A stretch of 64,000 bases of DNA from Eubacterium sp. AF22-8LB (GTDB lineage Bacteria > Bacillota_I > Bacilli_A > Erysipelotrichales > Erysipelotrichaceae): NCBI RefSeq assembly GCF_003458715.1, contig NZ_QRVI01000001.1, positions 132,243 through 196,242 on the forward strand, read 5' to 3'. The position numbers were made by a program, and so were the translations under genes. Shown one piece after another: positions 34,478 through 44,000 of the stretch. Below the pieces are notes generated by a model. The model was not told where the DNA came from and made no database searches. It was given only the letters and a program-made list of their open reading frames with translations. How positions within the stretch are numbered: position 1 is the first letter of the stretch; each line of letters starts with the position of its first letter.

Positions 34478-34504
34478 GTAGCACTCCACTTGCGAAAGTG
34501 CTAA
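34478..34504 (+). promoter_or_regulatory. CIRCE element (HrcA operator) before ftsH
   Basis: GTAGCACTC, nine bases, then AAGTGCTAA: the CIRCE consensus is TTAGCACTC-N9-GAGTGCTAA, and this has the exact 9-bp spacer with two mismatches. It overlaps the -35 region of the ftsH promoter, the right place for HrcA repression. Confidence 0.85.
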
Positions 34505-34517
34505 TAAGGTGTATAAT
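34490..34517 (+). promoter_or_regulatory. Probable ftsH promoter
   Basis: TTGCGA (34490-34495), 16 bases, TATAAT (34512-34517), 29 bases before the ftsH start. Confidence 0.75.
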
Positions 34518-34545
34518 GTAATCAATTTATTAAGGAGGAACATTC

Positions 34546-36414
34546 ATGAATAAACAAAAGAAGCCTTTATACAGATATTACACAATTATATTAATTGTTA
34601 TTATGGCTTTAAACTTTATCGTATTCCCTATGTTTCAACAATCAAGGCTTGAAACCACAAACTACTCAGATTTCTTAAATAAAATTGAAGAAAAGAAGAT
34701 TGATACCGTTCAAATTGAAGATCACAATATTTATTACACTTTAAAGAAAGACTCAACAGACAAAACTTATAAAACAGGTGTTATGAATGATTCAGATTTA
34801 GTCAATCGATTAGATAAATCCGGAGCTAAATTTGGACAAGTTTATCAAGAACAAATGAATCCCATTCTATCGAGTCTAATTTCCTTTTTCTTACCATTAA
34901 TCATTTTTTGGGCATTTGGATCATGGATGTTTAAGCGTATGCAAAAGAAAATGGGTGGAGATGATCAAATGTCATTTTCACAAGGTTCTGGTTTTGGCTT
35001 AGGCAATCTAGGAAAGAGCAATGCCAAAGTCTATGTTGGTGAACAAACAGGAAAAACATTCAAGGATGTTGCTGGACAAGAAGAAGCGAAGGAAAACCTA
35101 CAAGAAATTGTGGACTTCTTAAACAATCCAGCTAAATATAAAGAGATTGGTGCCAAAATGCCTAAAGGAGCCTTATTAGTAGGTCCTCCTGGAACAGGTA
35201 AAACATTGCTTGCTAAAGCTGTTGCCGGTGAAGCTGGTGTTCCATTCTTCTCTATTTCAGGTAGTGAATTCGTAGAAATGTTTGTCGGTAGAGGAGCTGC
35301 TAAAGTGCGTGACCTATTCAAACAAGCTCGTGAAAAAGCACCATGCATCGTATTTATTGATGAAATTGACACCATTGGTAAAAAGCGTGATGGTGCAGGC
35401 ATGAATGGTAATGATGAGCGTGAACAAACATTGAACCAGTTACTTGCTGAAATGGATGGATTTGATGGTTCCAAAGGCGTTGTATTGCTTGCCGCAACAA
35501 ACCGTCCTGATTCACTAGATCCTGCTTTAACGCGTCCTGGTCGTTTTGATAGAAGAATTCCTGTTGAACTCCCTGATCTTGCCGGTCGTGAAGCCATTCT
35601 TAAATTACATGCTAAAGACATCAAGTGCTCAAACAACATTGACTTTAACGTTATCGCTAGAGCTAGTGCAGGTGCCAGTGGTGCCGAACTTGCCAACATC
35701 ATTAATGAAGGTGCTTTATTAGCCGTTCGTGACCATCGTAAAACAGTGGTTCAAAAAGACTTAGAAGAAGCCATTGAAATCGTTATTGCGGGTGAACAAA
35801 AGAAAGGGGCTGTGATTTCAAATCGAGAAAGAATGATTGTTTCTTATCATGAAATAGGACATGCTCTAGTCGCTGCCAAATGTAAAAATACGGCTCCCGT
35901 TCATAAGATTACAATTATCCCTCGTACAAAAGGGGCTTTGGGATACACTATGCAAGTAGAAGAAAATGAACAAAACCTATTATCAAAAGAAGAAGCTTTC
36001 CAAAAAATTATGGTGTATACAGGTGGTCGTTGTGCTGAAGAATTAATTTTTAATTCGATCACAAGTGGAGCGAGCAACGATATTGAACAAGCCACTAAAC
36101 TAGCCAGAGCCATGATTACACGATTAGGAATGTCTGATGAATTTGGTATGACAGCTTTAGAAACAGTAAACAACCAATATTTGGGTGGCGATACATCCTT
36201 AGCTTGTTCAAATGAAACAGCTACTAAGATTGATGAGGCAACCATCGCATTAATTAAAAAAGCACATGACGAGGCTTATCAAATTCTAGAAGACAACAAG
36301 ATGAAGTTACATGAACTCGCCAAATTCTTATATGAAAGAGAAACTATTACAGGCGAAGAATTTATGTATATCTTAAATAAGCCAGCTGAAATATCAACAA
36401 AAGAAGAATACTAA
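34546..36414 (+). CDS. ftsH: ATP-dependent zinc metalloprotease FtsH
   Basis: 622 residues. Two N-terminal membrane segments (~11-28 and ~105-125) flank a small external domain. AAA domain: Walker A VGPPGTGKTLLAKAV (~210), Walker B CIVFIDEIDTIG, SRH NRPDSLDPALTRPGRFDR. Zinc site is HEIGH (~434), where most FtsH proteins have HEAGH; the two His and the Glu are kept. Degrades membrane and misfolded proteins. AAGGAGGA precedes the ATG. A CIRCE in the promoter indicates heat-shock control by HrcA. Confidence 0.97.
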   Translation: MNKQKKPLYRYYTIILIVIMALNFIVFPMFQQSRLETTNYSDFLNKIEEKKIDTVQIEDHNIYYTLKKDSTDKTYKTGVMNDSDLVNRLDKSGAKFGQVYQEQMNPILSSLISFFLPLIIFWAFGSWMFKRMQKKMGGDDQMSFSQGSGFGLGNLGKSNAKVYVGEQTGKTFKDVAGQEEAKENLQEIVDFLNNPAKYKEIGAKMPKGALLVGPPGTGKTLLAKAVAGEAGVPFFSISGSEFVEMFVGRGAAKVRDLFKQAREKAPCIVFIDEIDTIGKKRDGAGMNGNDEREQTLNQLLAEMDGFDGSKGVVLLAATNRPDSLDPALTRPGRFDRRIPVELPDLAGREAILKLHAKDIKCSNNIDFNVIARASAGASGAELANIINEGALLAVRDHRKTVVQKDLEEAIEIVIAGEQKKGAVISNRERMIVSYHEIGHALVAAKCKNTAPVHKITIIPRTKGALGYTMQVEENEQNLLSKEEAFQKIMVYTGGRCAEELIFNSITSGASNDIEQATKLARAMITRLGMSDEFGMTALETVNNQYLGGDTSLACSNETATKIDEATIALIKKAHDEAYQILEDNKMKLHELAKFLYERETITGEEFMYILNKPAEISTKEEY

Positions 36415-36417
36415 GAC

Positions 36418-36453
36418 AAAGGATGAAGATTATCTGAAATCTTCATCCTTTTT
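36418..36453. terminator. Bidirectional terminator
   Basis: AAAGGATGAAGAT and ATCTTCATCCTTTT form a stem of about 12 bp, with T runs on both strands; serves ftsH and the histidine kinase gene, overlapping the kinase stop. Confidence 0.93.
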
Positions 36454-39400
36454 ACATTGTTTTAAAGCTTCAATCAGCTTTGTTTCATCCAAAGGCTTAG
36501 CCAAATGCATATTCATACCTGCTAATTTACTATTCATTATGTCTTCTACAAATGCATTCGCACTCATCGCAATGATTGGAATTGTCTTTGCATCCAATCG
36601 TTTTAAAGCACGAATCTTTCTTGTCGCATCTAAACCATTTATTTTTGGCATCATGATATCCATAAGAATAAAATCAAATTCATTTACTTCACTCTTTTCA
36701 AATAAATCTATTACTTCTTGACCATCTTTTGCACATACAACCTGAATACTATTACGTTCTAACATATATTCAACGATTTCCATATTCAAGTCGTTATCTT
36801 CTGCCACTAGCACGCATAAACCTTCTAACGATATTTGTTGATTCCTATTATTTTTGTTTTCAATTGATTTTCCTAACTTAAAAGGAATCTGAATATAGAC
36901 AGTTGTACCTACTCCCTTTTCACTTTCCAATTGAATATTTCCATGCATATACTCCACAAGCTTTTTGGCAATAGACAAACCAAGACCTGTACCTTGATAT
37001 GTGGATTTACTAGAACTATCTTCTTGCGCAAATAAATCAAAGGCATGTTGAATAAAATCTTGACTCATTCCGATACCATTATCTTTACATCTAAATTCTA
37101 AAAGCGATGTCGAATCATCTAAACATTTCTCATTCATCCATACATGAATTTCTCCATTTTCTGGTGTAAATTTAACGGCATTTTGTACAACTATCGATAA
37201 TATTCGTGAAAGATATATTGGAAATCCCCTAAAACTTGAATGACTCAATTGACCTTCATACCAATCCAAAACATATTGAATATTCTTTTCTTGTGCCAAT
37301 TGTTGTGCATCAATATTCATGTTTCCTAATAATTTAGTAATATCAAAATCAACTTCTTCCTCTGTAAAATTATCACTTTCTAAATCATTCATATCCAAAA
37401 CATCATTGACTAAAGAAATCAAATAATTTAACGACTGATGAATCTTATTTCGAGTAATTTTTTGTAATTCTAAATCCTTTGGATTTTGATCTGCAATATG
37501 AAGCATACCCGCAATACCATTTAATGGCGTACGCATATCATGAGACATACTCTGTAAGAATCGCGTTTTTATTTTTGCCTCACGCTTTGCCTGTTCTGCT
37601 TCAAAGAATAAATTTAATTCTTTACGCTTTGTTTCACTAATTATACGAATTGTCGCAATGGCTTGAATCGCTTTTCCGTTCGCATTTCTTTTGGAAACAA
37701 TAATACGCAATTTATGCCAGTTGCCGTCCGCCATTCGATATTCAGCCAAAACATCTTCTTCTTTTTCAAGTTGTGAAGTTAATGTTTCTATATTCGCAAA
37801 TTGATGGATGATATTTCGATATTCTCGTGCAACATCCTGTTCACATACATCAAACATTTTTTCAGATGCACACCCCGTTTTAGGAATAATGTCATTTCCT
37901 GAAATTTTTTCATATGTATCTGTTTCAAAATCAACTTTATAAATTGAACTATAACTTTTCGCAATTGTAGAAATCGTTTCATTACTCCTTTTTATTTCCT
38001 CTAAGGCATTCTGCAACCTTTTCTGCGTTGCTTTTTCTTTTTTGATAATATCATCAATATAACGGAACCCAAGTAATGCGTGACACGACTTTTCATCTTC
38101 ACTTACCTTAACAACTTTCGTTTCAAAATATTGATGATTTTGCGCATTTGGATAACAACGATAATTCTGCGTTAGACTCACTTGTGTTTTTAACAAGGAT
38201 TTTAAATTATCACGAGAAAACCACCATAAAAACTCAGGCTGCTCATCTTTAGGAATATAACGCATCGCATATTGATAAGCATATTCATAAAAATCTTTAT
38301 ACTCTAAACAACTTTTTATTAATTCACTCGCATTGGTTTCATCCTGAATATGAACAGATTCAAATTTACCACTGTTAACTTCCAAATAATAGATAGCCGT
38401 AAAGTCAGAGCTTAGACTTTCTAGAATTTGTTTTTCTTCTTCCAATCGATCATTTCTTTCTTTTTCATGCTCAACAATGTCATTCACCAATTTAAAGCCC
38501 AATACAAAATCATCTGTCTCTTCCGATATCTGCGCAAAACAAGCCTGGAAATAATCTATTTTTCCATTAAATTTTCTTTGAAAAACAACCGGATATACTT
38601 TTTCTGTCTTGATTCGTTCCCGAACGACACGATAATTCACATTTCTTAAAAAATCCTCTCGATCTTCTTCACAAACATATTCTGAAGCATATTTCTCCAT
38701 GCTCTTTTGATAATTATTTTCTTTGGCAAACTCCTCGATTGCTTCTTGAGCAATATGATCACCTTTTTTTGTTTGTTGATACAACTCAATCGTTAAATCA
38801 TGATTGATCACCCATACCGTGACATATTCATAACTCAAACCAGAAATAAAACGCTGTTGAAGAAGGTTTTTTTCCTTATGCTTTTGAATATCAATAAGGA
38901 ATCCACAAACACTTACTATCTTTCCTTTTTCATTTAAAACAGGCTTTCCAATTGCACGATACCAACGATACTGTTGTTCTTTGTTTTGAAGTCGAAATTC
39001 CGCTTCATAGGTTGCCTCAGGATCTTTAAGTATATGTATCTCTTTCAATTCTGCTCTTACACTATCCACATCTTGCGGATGCATATGCTCCCACAATCTC
39101 ACAAATGGAATTCGCGCCTCATTTGTTAGTCCATAAAGCATTTCAGACAGACTTTCACTACTTATAAACTCTACTGGTTTTTCATTATTATCAAACCGAA
39201 TACGATAACGAGCCTCACCTAATTCTCCATATAGTGCATCTTCACTGTCTTCATTTGTATAAACCCATATAGAAGTATTCTCATCATTATCTGAATACCG
39301 ATCAATTTTCAGACGAATCAAGGTACCATCCTTTTTACGATACGTAACATTCACTTGATTTCCAGAAGACAAAATATTATATACATAATCATAGTCCAAG

Positions 39401-39633
39401 ACTCGATCAATCACTTCTTGATAATCACAAGCTACATAATAATCTCGATATAATCGCATCGCCTCTGAATAGGAACCTTTTGTGTCTTTGGCAAAAGCAC
39501 GAAATGCTTCTGGAGCTAAAATATCACGAAAAATATCTGTACTTCGATCTAAAATATAAACCGCTGCATATTTAGGTGCTATTAATCGCAAAAAATTTTC
39601 GGCATCTCTTTTTTCTTGAAGAAGTTGATTCAT
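36430..39633 (-). CDS. Soluble hybrid sensor histidine kinase with multiple PAS-like domains
   Basis: 1067 residues, no membrane segment visible. The first ~670 residues hold several PAS-like modules, the clearest at ~150-260 (RIPFVRLWEHMHPQDVDSVR to GKIVSVCGFLIDIQKHKEKN). HisKA with SMSHDMRTPLNGI (His ~697), HATPase with IVQNAVKFTPENGEIHVW and GTGLGLSIAKKLVEYMHG, and a C-terminal receiver with LMDIMMPKINGLDATR (Asp ~990). It starts at ATG 39633 behind GAGG. No separate output regulator is adjacent, so phosphate may go to a distant partner. Layout resembles gut anaerobe hybrid kinases. Confidence 0.93.
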   Translation of the reverse strand: MNQLLQEKRDAENFLRLIAPKYAAVYILDRSTDIFRDILAPEAFRAFAKDTKGSYSEAMRLYRDYYVACDYQEVIDRVLDYDYVYNILSSGNQVNVTYRKKDGTLIRLKIDRYSDNDENTSIWVYTNEDSEDALYGELGEARYRIRFDNNEKPVEFISSESLSEMLYGLTNEARIPFVRLWEHMHPQDVDSVRAELKEIHILKDPEATYEAEFRLQNKEQQYRWYRAIGKPVLNEKGKIVSVCGFLIDIQKHKEKNLLQQRFISGLSYEYVTVWVINHDLTIELYQQTKKGDHIAQEAIEEFAKENNYQKSMEKYASEYVCEEDREDFLRNVNYRVVRERIKTEKVYPVVFQRKFNGKIDYFQACFAQISEETDDFVLGFKLVNDIVEHEKERNDRLEEEKQILESLSSDFTAIYYLEVNSGKFESVHIQDETNASELIKSCLEYKDFYEYAYQYAMRYIPKDEQPEFLWWFSRDNLKSLLKTQVSLTQNYRCYPNAQNHQYFETKVVKVSEDEKSCHALLGFRYIDDIIKKEKATQKRLQNALEEIKRSNETISTIAKSYSSIYKVDFETDTYEKISGNDIIPKTGCASEKMFDVCEQDVAREYRNIIHQFANIETLTSQLEKEEDVLAEYRMADGNWHKLRIIVSKRNANGKAIQAIATIRIISETKRKELNLFFEAEQAKREAKIKTRFLQSMSHDMRTPLNGIAGMLHIADQNPKDLELQKITRNKIHQSLNYLISLVNDVLDMNDLESDNFTEEEVDFDITKLLGNMNIDAQQLAQEKNIQYVLDWYEGQLSHSSFRGFPIYLSRILSIVVQNAVKFTPENGEIHVWMNEKCLDDSTSLLEFRCKDNGIGMSQDFIQHAFDLFAQEDSSSKSTYQGTGLGLSIAKKLVEYMHGNIQLESEKGVGTTVYIQIPFKLGKSIENKNNRNQQISLEGLCVLVAEDNDLNMEIVEYMLERNSIQVVCAKDGQEVIDLFEKSEVNEFDFILMDIMMPKINGLDATRKIRALKRLDAKTIPIIAMSANAFVEDIMNSKLAGMNMHLAKPLDETKLIEALKQCKKDEDFR

Positions 39634-39715
39634 TGAAATACCTCCCTCATATTGATACTTTAATTATAAATGACTATTTAATTTTTGCCTATTTTAAAAT
39701 AAAAAATCTAACCAA

Positions 39716-39742
39716 AAAAGAAAAGAAGCAAAATTTGCTTCT
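39716..39742 (-). terminator. Terminator of the DAHP synthase gene
   Basis: On the minus strand AGAAGCAAA pairs with TTTGCTTCT, followed by TTTCTTTTTT, just after the stop at 39744. Confidence 0.85.
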
Positions 39743-39743
39743 C

Positions 39744-40775
39744 TTAATCACATAGATTATATAAATCTAAAATCAACTGTTCTGTTTTTTCCCAGCCAAG
39801 ACAAGGATCTGTGATTGACTTTCCATACACATCTCCATCTGTTGGCTGATTTCCGTCTTCTAAATAACTCTCAATCATCAAGCCCTTCACTAGCTTTTTG
39901 ATATCTTCCGATTTACTTCTAGAATGCATAACATCCTTGGCAATACGAATCTGCTCTAAATATTGTTTATTTGAATTCGAGTGATTACAATCTACAATGC
40001 AAGCCGGATTTTTTAAATCAGATTTTTCATATAAGTGAATCAACTCCATCAAATCTTCATAGTGATAATTCGCATGCGCATGATTGAACTTATCCACATA
40101 TCCTCTTAAAATCGCATGAGCCAATGGATTTCCATCTGTCTGTACTTCCCAGCCACGGTATACAAATCTTTGATCGGCTTGCGCTGCCACAATAGAATTC
40201 ATCATAACTGTAAGATCTCCACCTGTTGGATTCTTCATTCCAGCAGGAATTCCTACACCACTAGCCACAATACGATGCTGTTGATTCTCCACACTTCGTG
40301 CACCTATCGCAACATATCCTAATAAATCTGATAAATACGCATGATTTTCTGGATACAACATCTCTTCTGCACAAGTAAAACCAGTTTGTGTTACAACATC
40401 TGTATGCAGCTTACGAATCGCAATGATTCCCTTCAACATATCCTCTTTGGAATGTGGATCTGGCTGATGCAACATTCCCTTATATCCAACACCTTTTGTA
40501 CGAGGTTTATTGGTGTAAACACGTGGAATCATAAAAATCTTATCTTTAACTTTTTCTTGTAATACAGCCAAACGATTCATATAGTCTAAAACCGCATCTT
40601 CGCGATCTGCACTACAAGGACCAATAATTAAAATTAAACGATCATCTTTTCCAGTAAAAATATCTTCAATTTCTTGATCTCTTTGTTTCTTAATTTTCTG
40701 CACCTTATAAGGCAAAGGAAATTCCTTTTTCAAATCTTCTGGAGTTGGTAACTCCTGTATCTTCTTCATATCCAT
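39744..40775 (-). CDS. 3-deoxy-7-phosphoheptulonate synthase, class I (AroF/G/H type)
   Basis: 343 residues from ATG 40775, chosen over 40784 because AGAGGG lies at the right distance. Motifs LILIIGPCSADREDAVLDYM, GYKGMLHQPDPHS and CIVDCNHSNSNKQYLEQ are those of the class I alpha type. It condenses PEP and erythrose 4-phosphate to begin the shikimate pathway. An isolated gene here; feedback type cannot be read. Confidence 0.94.
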   Translation of the reverse strand: MDMKKIQELPTPEDLKKEFPLPYKVQKIKKQRDQEIEDIFTGKDDRLILIIGPCSADREDAVLDYMNRLAVLQEKVKDKIFMIPRVYTNKPRTKGVGYKGMLHQPDPHSKEDMLKGIIAIRKLHTDVVTQTGFTCAEEMLYPENHAYLSDLLGYVAIGARSVENQQHRIVASGVGIPAGMKNPTGGDLTVMMNSIVAAQADQRFVYRGWEVQTDGNPLAHAILRGYVDKFNHAHANYHYEDLMELIHLYEKSDLKNPACIVDCNHSNSNKQYLEQIRIAKDVMHSRSKSEDIKKLVKGLMIESYLEDGNQPTDGDVYGKSITDPCLGWEKTEQLILDLYNLCD

Positions 40776-40835
40776 ATTCAACATCCCTCTTTAATCACCC
40801 TTTGACAATATCATATTCTTGCATGTTTTTCAAAA

Positions 40836-41345
40836 TTAGATACGATTTAATCGATATTCCAAGATGTAATCATCCATGATGAAGTCATTTCCTATATCTG
40901 TCTGTACAGAATCGATCCATTGAAAGCCAAACTTCTCATATACAGCTAGACTATGTTTATTATATTTGTTGCAAGTCAAATAAATAGATGGGTAACAATA
41001 CTTTTCTGCCTGTTTCTTTACATACTCAAACATTTTAGATGCATAGTGCTTTCCTCTAGCTGAATCCTTTAAATACAGCTTTGACAAGAATAAACGATCC
41101 GGCTGATTCTGCAAACCAATATATCCAACTAACTCATCACCTTCATACACCTTATGATAATGATACTGCTGATGTTTTACTTGGTCTTGCATGGCATCAA
41201 AACTCTGAAACTTATCTACCATATAATCAATTTGTGCTTCTGAAATGATTCCAGGAAAAAATTCATGCCAAATCTTTTCGGCAAGAATAGCTACTTCTTT
41301 TAAATCTTTTTCATTCTTACACTCTACAATATTAATACTTTTCAT
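40836..41345 (-). CDS. GNAT family N-acetyltransferase
   Basis: 169 residues from ATG 41345. Acetyl-CoA motif LYLKDSARGKHYASKMFEYV and C-terminal NKYNKHSLAVYEKFGFQWIDSV are typical GNAT. The start lies within the end of the nitroreductase gene (14-base overlap), so the two are one unit. Substrate unknown. Confidence 0.87.
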   Translation of the reverse strand: MKSINIVECKNEKDLKEVAILAEKIWHEFFPGIISEAQIDYMVDKFQSFDAMQDQVKHQQYHYHKVYEGDELVGYIGLQNQPDRLFLSKLYLKDSARGKHYASKMFEYVKKQAEKYCYPSIYLTCNKYNKHSLAVYEKFGFQWIDSVQTDIGNDFIMDDYILEYRLNRI

Positions 41346-41832
41346 AATGCACCTTCGAACTATCAAATTTATCTTTTACAGCCTCTTCTTGATCAATATA
41401 TCCAAATGAAATCATCCACATTGGAACAATTCCCTTAGGCAGTTTAAAATATTGGTTTAAAGCCAAATAACGCTCTTCGTTCGGATACACACCCAGCCAG
41501 CATGAACCAATACCCAAGCTTTTTGCTTCAACCAACATATTCTCTGTAGCTGCTGCCAAATCTTGTTGACAATAATCCAAACTATCATTCTTATTTTTAT
41601 CCGCACAAACAACCATTCCCATAGCTGCATCTTTTAGAAAGGATGCATAGGGTGTCATTTGACTTAAATCCTTTAATGTATCTTTATTCTCAACAACAAT
41701 AAACTGCCAAGGCTGACTATTTCTAGCACTAGGAGCACTAAATGCCGCCTTTAAAATTAAATCAATCTCTTCTTTCTTTAATGATTCTTGTTTATATTTT
41801 CTTATACTTGTACGATTAAAAATTGCGTCCAT
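41332..41832 (-). CDS. Nitroreductase family protein
   Basis: 166 residues. FNRTSIRKYKQESLKKEEID, APSARNSQPWQFIVVEN and GIGSCWLGVYPNEE are the conserved FMN-binding parts of the small nitroreductase family. Likely an FMN homodimer reducing quinones or nitro compounds. Divergent from the M32 peptidase gene. Confidence 0.92.
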   Translation of the reverse strand: MDAIFNRTSIRKYKQESLKKEEIDLILKAAFSAPSARNSQPWQFIVVENKDTLKDLSQMTPYASFLKDAAMGMVVCADKNKNDSLDYCQQDLAAATENMLVEAKSLGIGSCWLGVYPNEERYLALNQYFKLPKGIVPMWMISFGYIDQEEAVKDKFDSSKVHYEKY

Positions 41833-41939
41833 ACTCTTTACTCCTTTTTATGTATTATATCATCATTTTGAAAATTCGCTTTCATTATATAATGACTATT
41901 TTTTTCTTTGTGTTACAATACAAGCAGGAGGATTTAACC

Positions 41940-43436
41940 ATGTTAAAATTTGAACCATTCTATCAAGAATACGAAAGAACATTAGATGCCTTCTCATTGG
42001 CATTCTCAACAATCTATTTTGAACAAATGACAATTGCGCCAAAGAAAGGAATTCCTTATTCAAATGAAATGTTGTCTAGACTATCTAAACAAGCATTCAT
42101 CATTGAAAATAATCCAGAAACAATCAAAAAGATCAAGGAATACGCAAAAACATTGCCAGAAGGAAGTTTGGAAAAGAAAGAAGTCGACTATCGTCTTGAA
42201 TCCTTAGCTCAATCTGAAAATATTCCTAGTGATGTATACGCAAATTATGTAAAAGTTAAAGCCGATAGCGAATTAGCTTGGCACGAAGCTAAAGAAGCGG
42301 ATAACTATGAACATTTCAAACCTCATTTACAAGCAATCATGAAAGAGACTTTACACCTTTTAGAATATGACCCTAAGTTTAATGGAAACAATGCATATGA
42401 TGTATTGTTAGACCGTTACGAAAAAGGAATGACACAAGAAAAATATGACGCATTCTTTAATAATGTAAAAGAAAAATTGGTTCCATTAATTCATGAAATT
42501 CAAAACAAGCCACAAATCAATGATGACTTACTTCATGAAACTTATGCAGTGGATCGCCAAGAAAAATTTATGGATGTTATTTGTGACTTCATGAAAGTAG
42601 ATTTTGGTAAAGTATACCTTTCAACGACAGAACACCCATTCACAGATTTCTTCTCAAGCAACGATACTCGTATCACAACACACTACTATCCAGATCAATT
42701 CTTAAGTGCTATCCTTTCAACTGTACACGAATATGGACACGCTCTTTATGGACTACAAATGGATCCTGCCTTTGAAGGAACCATGCTAACGCAAGCTGTA
42801 GGTTCGGCTGCACACGAATCGCAATCTCGTTTTTTAGAAAACCACGTTGGTAGAAGTCACGCATTCTGGCAAGCCAATTATGATCAATTAGTAAATTTAT
42901 TCCCAGAATTCAAAGATGTGTCTGTTGACGAGTTAGTAAACATGATCAACAAGACAGAATGTGCTTTGATTCGTACAGAAGCGGATGAATTAACATACCC
43001 ATTACACATTATGATTCGTTATGAAATCGAAAAAGAAATTGCGAAAGGCAACATAGACTATGATAAGCTACCAGAACTATGGGCCGATAAATACGAAGAA
43101 TATTTAGGTGTTCGTCCTGCAAACTATAAAGAAGGTGTCTTACAAGATATGCACTGGTCTACAGGCTATTTAGGATACTTCCCAACATACGCATTGGGTA
43201 GTGCTTATGCCGCACAATTGTATGCAACAATGGAAAAACAATTTGATGTAGAAGAAGCCCTATTAACAAATCACTTTGAAAAAATCACAAACTGGTTAAA
43301 AGACAATGTACACCATTATGCCGCAAGTAAATCTATGGCTGAAATAGTAGAAGAAGTAAGTGGTGAACCATTCAATCCAGACTATTACACAGATTATTTA
43401 ATCAAAAAATACAAGAAATTATACAATCTAGACTAA
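41940..43436 (+). CDS. M32 family carboxypeptidase (Taq/PfuCP type)
   Basis: Start ATG 41940, with GCAGGAGGA upstream; the longer frame to 41823 is rejected. 498 residues. Zinc motif STVHEYGHALYGLQ (HExxH) with downstream Glu in AHESQSRFLENHVGRS and the M32 signatures TTHYYPDQFLSAIL and PLHIMIRYEIEKEI. A cytoplasmic metallocarboxypeptidase; no signal peptide. Terminator follows. Confidence 0.95.
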   Translation: MLKFEPFYQEYERTLDAFSLAFSTIYFEQMTIAPKKGIPYSNEMLSRLSKQAFIIENNPETIKKIKEYAKTLPEGSLEKKEVDYRLESLAQSENIPSDVYANYVKVKADSELAWHEAKEADNYEHFKPHLQAIMKETLHLLEYDPKFNGNNAYDVLLDRYEKGMTQEKYDAFFNNVKEKLVPLIHEIQNKPQINDDLLHETYAVDRQEKFMDVICDFMKVDFGKVYLSTTEHPFTDFFSSNDTRITTHYYPDQFLSAILSTVHEYGHALYGLQMDPAFEGTMLTQAVGSAAHESQSRFLENHVGRSHAFWQANYDQLVNLFPEFKDVSVDELVNMINKTECALIRTEADELTYPLHIMIRYEIEKEIAKGNIDYDKLPELWADKYEEYLGVRPANYKEGVLQDMHWSTGYLGYFPTYALGSAYAAQLYATMEKQFDVEEALLTNHFEKITNWLKDNVHHYAASKSMAEIVEEVSGEPFNPDYYTDYLIKKYKKLYNLD

Positions 43437-43464
43437 GAAGAAGTGAGTAACATCACTTCTTTTT
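43437..43464 (+). terminator. Terminator after the M32 peptidase gene
   Basis: AGAAGTGA (43439-43446) pairs with TCACTTCT (43453-43460) around six bases, then TTTT. Confidence 0.9.
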
Positions 43465-43474
43465 CATTCATTTA

Positions 43475-43714
43475 TTATTCCTTTGAAAAATCCGACAAAT
43501 CAATAGCCGAAGAAACATCTCCACGTTTAAAATTACTTACTGCACGGTCCATATCTGCCAAAGTTCTAGATGAAATGCTCTTTGGCACTGACAATTCACG
43601 AGGTTCGAGAATAATACAACCATTTCCATATTCTTTAACATTGTAATATTGATAAGTCACTCCTCTAAGAGTAATTCTTTTTTTGTTATCCAAATGCGCA
43701 ACATAATCCTTCAT
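43475..43714 (-). CDS. Orphan antitoxin-like protein (AbrB-like start)
   Basis: 79 residues from ATG 43714 behind GGAGGTG. The N-terminal half MKDYVAHLDNKKRITLRGVT resembles the swapped-hairpin start of SpoVT/AbrB-type antitoxins, and the second half (ISSRTLADMDRAVSNFKRGD) a toxin-binding tail. No toxin gene is next to it: downstream there is only the M32 gene's terminator, upstream a remnant. Either a solitary regulator or an antitoxin left behind. Family call is by eye and moderate. Confidence 0.6.
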   Translation of the reverse strand: MKDYVAHLDNKKRITLRGVTYQYYNVKEYGNGCIILEPRELSVPKSISSRTLADMDRAVSNFKRGDVSSAIDLSDFSKE

Positions 43715-43842
43715 TATCAACACCTCCAATTCAAACATCAACATAAGCATTCCCATCTTTTATTATTAAAATATGCAATATTCTATTCTCTGTCAATCTT
43801 CTTTTACTTGTTCATTATCATTAAGAAGGATTGTATGCAACA

Positions 43843-43983
43843 ATAAGAAAACAAATTCATTTATTGATTAGTATGGGTAGAATGGTTAAAAAAAACTGAT
43901 CAAATAGAATGAAAAAAGAAGGTCAAATCAGTCAACATGGTAAAGGTAAATATACATTCTATATACTAAAAGAAAAGAAGTGA
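43843..43983 (+). pseudogene. Winged-helix C-terminal remnant with in-frame stop
   Basis: A frame reading IRKQIHLLISMGRMVKKN, stop, SNRMKKEGQISQHGKGKYTF, YILKEKK looks like the final winged helix of ATP-binding or Fic-type regulators, where KEGxIxxxGKGKxTxY is common. It is interrupted by a TGA and has no upstream gene body. Small and degenerate, so low certainty. Confidence 0.35.
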
Positions 43984-44000
43984 TTATTCACTTCTCTTTA
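43973..44000 (-). terminator. Terminator of the panE gene
   Basis: On the minus strand AGAAGTGA ATAA TCACTTCT, followed by TTTCTTTT. Confidence 0.9.

Noticed and set aside
35031..35702. 223-residue frame antisense to ftsH
   Set aside because: Shadow of a conserved AAA domain on the other strand.
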